The position numbers were made by a program, and so were the translations under genes. 64,000 bases of DNA from NCBI RefSeq assembly GCF_000661915.1, contig NZ_CP007509.1:2121001-2185000 (forward strand), read 5' to 3'. This DNA is from Stutzerimonas decontaminans. Its GTDB lineage: Bacteria > Pseudomonadota > Gammaproteobacteria > Pseudomonadales > Pseudomonadaceae. Numbering within the stretch: the first letter of the stretch is position 1; each line of letters starts with the position of its first letter. A model generated the notes under the pieces. The model saw only the letters and a program-made list of their open reading frames with translations. It ran no database searches and was not told the origin of the DNA. Below, piece by piece: positions 63,199-64,000 of the stretch.

Positions 63199-64000
63199 TC
63201 AATTTCGGTCAGTGCTTGAAATTTTCTCGCCCCACTGGCGGGCGTTCGCGATCACGCGTTGTTCGTCGATCCGAGTTAGGTGGCTATGTTCAAGCAACTG
63301 CTTACCGCCAACCCAGACATGTCGCGCCGCATCTTTACCAGTGGAGTAGATCAATTGGGAAACCGGGTCGTATATCGGCTGTTGAGCTAGACCGGAAAGA
63401 TCGAAGGCAACTAGGTCTGCGAACTTGCCGACCTCCAATGAGCCCGTGTGATCATCGATGCCCAGGGCGCGTGCACCGTTGAGCGTAGCCATACGTAAAG
63501 CTCGATGAGCATCCAGCGCTGTCGCTGAACCAGCAACAGCCTTGGCCAGCAAGGCGGCGGTACGGGTTTCGCCCAGGAGGTCCAAGTCGTTATTGCTAGC
63601 AGCGCCATCAGTCCCTACCGCAACATTGATCCCTGCTTCCCAAAGCCGCTCAACCGGACAGAACCCGCTGGCAAGCTTGAGATTGGATTCAGGGCAATGA
63701 ATGACGCTGCAATTGTGTTCGGAAAGCAGCGCAAGATCTTCATCAGTAACCTGCGTCATATGCACAGCCTGGAACCGCGGGCCGAGCAGCTGCAGTCGCG
63801 CTAGCCGCGCTAACGGGCGCTCGCCGTGCTTCCGCAGCGCTTCCTGGACCTCTAGTGCAGTTTCATGGATGTGCATATGAATGCCAGCGTCCATTTCCGC
63901 TACCAGGATGCGGATGCTCTCGAGCTGGTCATTCGCAATGGAATAGGGAGCGTGCGGTCCGAAGGCGACGGTGATGCGCGGGTGGTGTTTAAGGTCGTCG
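63199..64000 (-). CDS. mtaD: 5-methylthioadenosine/S-adenosylhomocysteine deaminase, N-terminus cut by window edge
   Basis: 267 codons of an amidohydrolase (TRZ/ATZ family); the frame continues past the window end. [17 protein letters not shown], a second metal His in [18 protein letters not shown], and [16 protein letters not shown] are the family's metal and substrate motifs. It deaminates 5'-methylthioadenosine or S-adenosylhomocysteine to the inosine form. This joins mtnA in methionine salvage in pseudomonads, where the deaminase route starts the pathway. The start and first HxH are beyond the window. Confidence 0.88.
   Translation of the reverse strand, partial: DDLKHHPRITVAFGPHAPYSIANDQLESIRILVAEMDAGIHMHIHETALEVQEALRKHGERPLARLARLQLLGPRFQAVHMTQVTDEDLALLSEHNCSVIHCPESNLKLASGFCPVERLWEAGINVAVGTDGAASNNDLDLLGETRTAALLAKAVAGSATALDAHRALRMATLNGARALGIDDHTGSLEVGKFADLVAFDLSGLAQQPIYDPVSQLIYSTGKDAARHVWVGGKQLLEHSHLTRIDEQRVIANARQWGEKISSTDRN

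Overview
The window looks like chromosomal DNA of a Pseudomonas-group gammaproteobacterium, most likely the Stutzerimonas (P. stutzeri) branch. The main reasons are the block mtnA, gyrA, serC, pheA, hisC, tyrA-aroA fusion, cmk, rpsA; the Entner-Doudoroff set zwf-pgl-eda; and the ubiG-mupP-SDR group. OprD-type porin, DUF736 and FNR-type genes also fit that group. Species is an inference from gene content, not from any search.

Left arm (1-12.9 kb): an edge-truncated divergent pyruvate kinase, a PgpA-type phosphatase, a K+/H+ antiporter (NhaP2 type), periplasmic asparaginase, then a compact set around C4/amino-acid use (LysR regulator, dicarboxylate-type symporter, an exported argininosuccinate-lyase-like protein, an OprD porin), and an FNR-type Fe-S regulator. 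An appealing but unproven reading is that asparagine, aspartate or argininosuccinate is broken down outside the cytoplasm and the C4 acids are imported.

Genomic island (about 12.95-38.48 kb): RadC-like and DUF736 genes typical of integrative elements, a 3' scrap of a chemotaxis receptor gene, a 21.2 kb minus-strand operon of 14 tightly coupled genes (36200 down to 15001), an intact IS5-family element (36604-37795, CTAG target duplication), and a 47-bp 3' fragment of a tRNA-Pro(GGG) gene (38437-38483) that looks like an attachment-site repeat. No integrase and no intact tRNA-Pro lie in the window, so the left end of the element is not fixed.

The 14-gene operon is the most unusual part. In transcription order it encodes a TerY-like vWA protein, a WXG100-like small protein, a helical protein with a C-terminal PD-(D/E)XK-like nuclease, two small unknown proteins, a soluble three-lobed FtsK/EccC-like ATPase, a double-CARF PD-(D/E)XK nuclease with no CRISPR nearby, a second vWA protein, a PP2C phosphatase, an atypical zinc-ribbon protein kinase, a UPF1-like SF1 helicase, a winged-helix protein, a coiled-coil McrB-like GTPase/ATPase and a 1114-aa DUF2357-like protein with a cold-shock-like domain. 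It joins parts known separately from TerY-P phosphosignalling, CARF signalling, McrBC-like restriction and type VII-like ATPase/WXG systems. The best inference is a composite defence (anti-phage or anti-plasmid) system.

Right arm (38.5-64 kb): core housekeeping genes. mtnA and gyrA, the serine/aromatic/histidine biosynthesis run serC-pheA-hisC-tyrA/aroA-cmk-rpsA, a MarR regulator divergent from a PLP aminotransferase and a GST, then folE, smr and a cysteine-hydrolase-family gene on the minus strand, prmB, zwf-pgl-eda, rluB, and finally SDR-mupP-ubiG and an edge-truncated mtaD on the minus strand.
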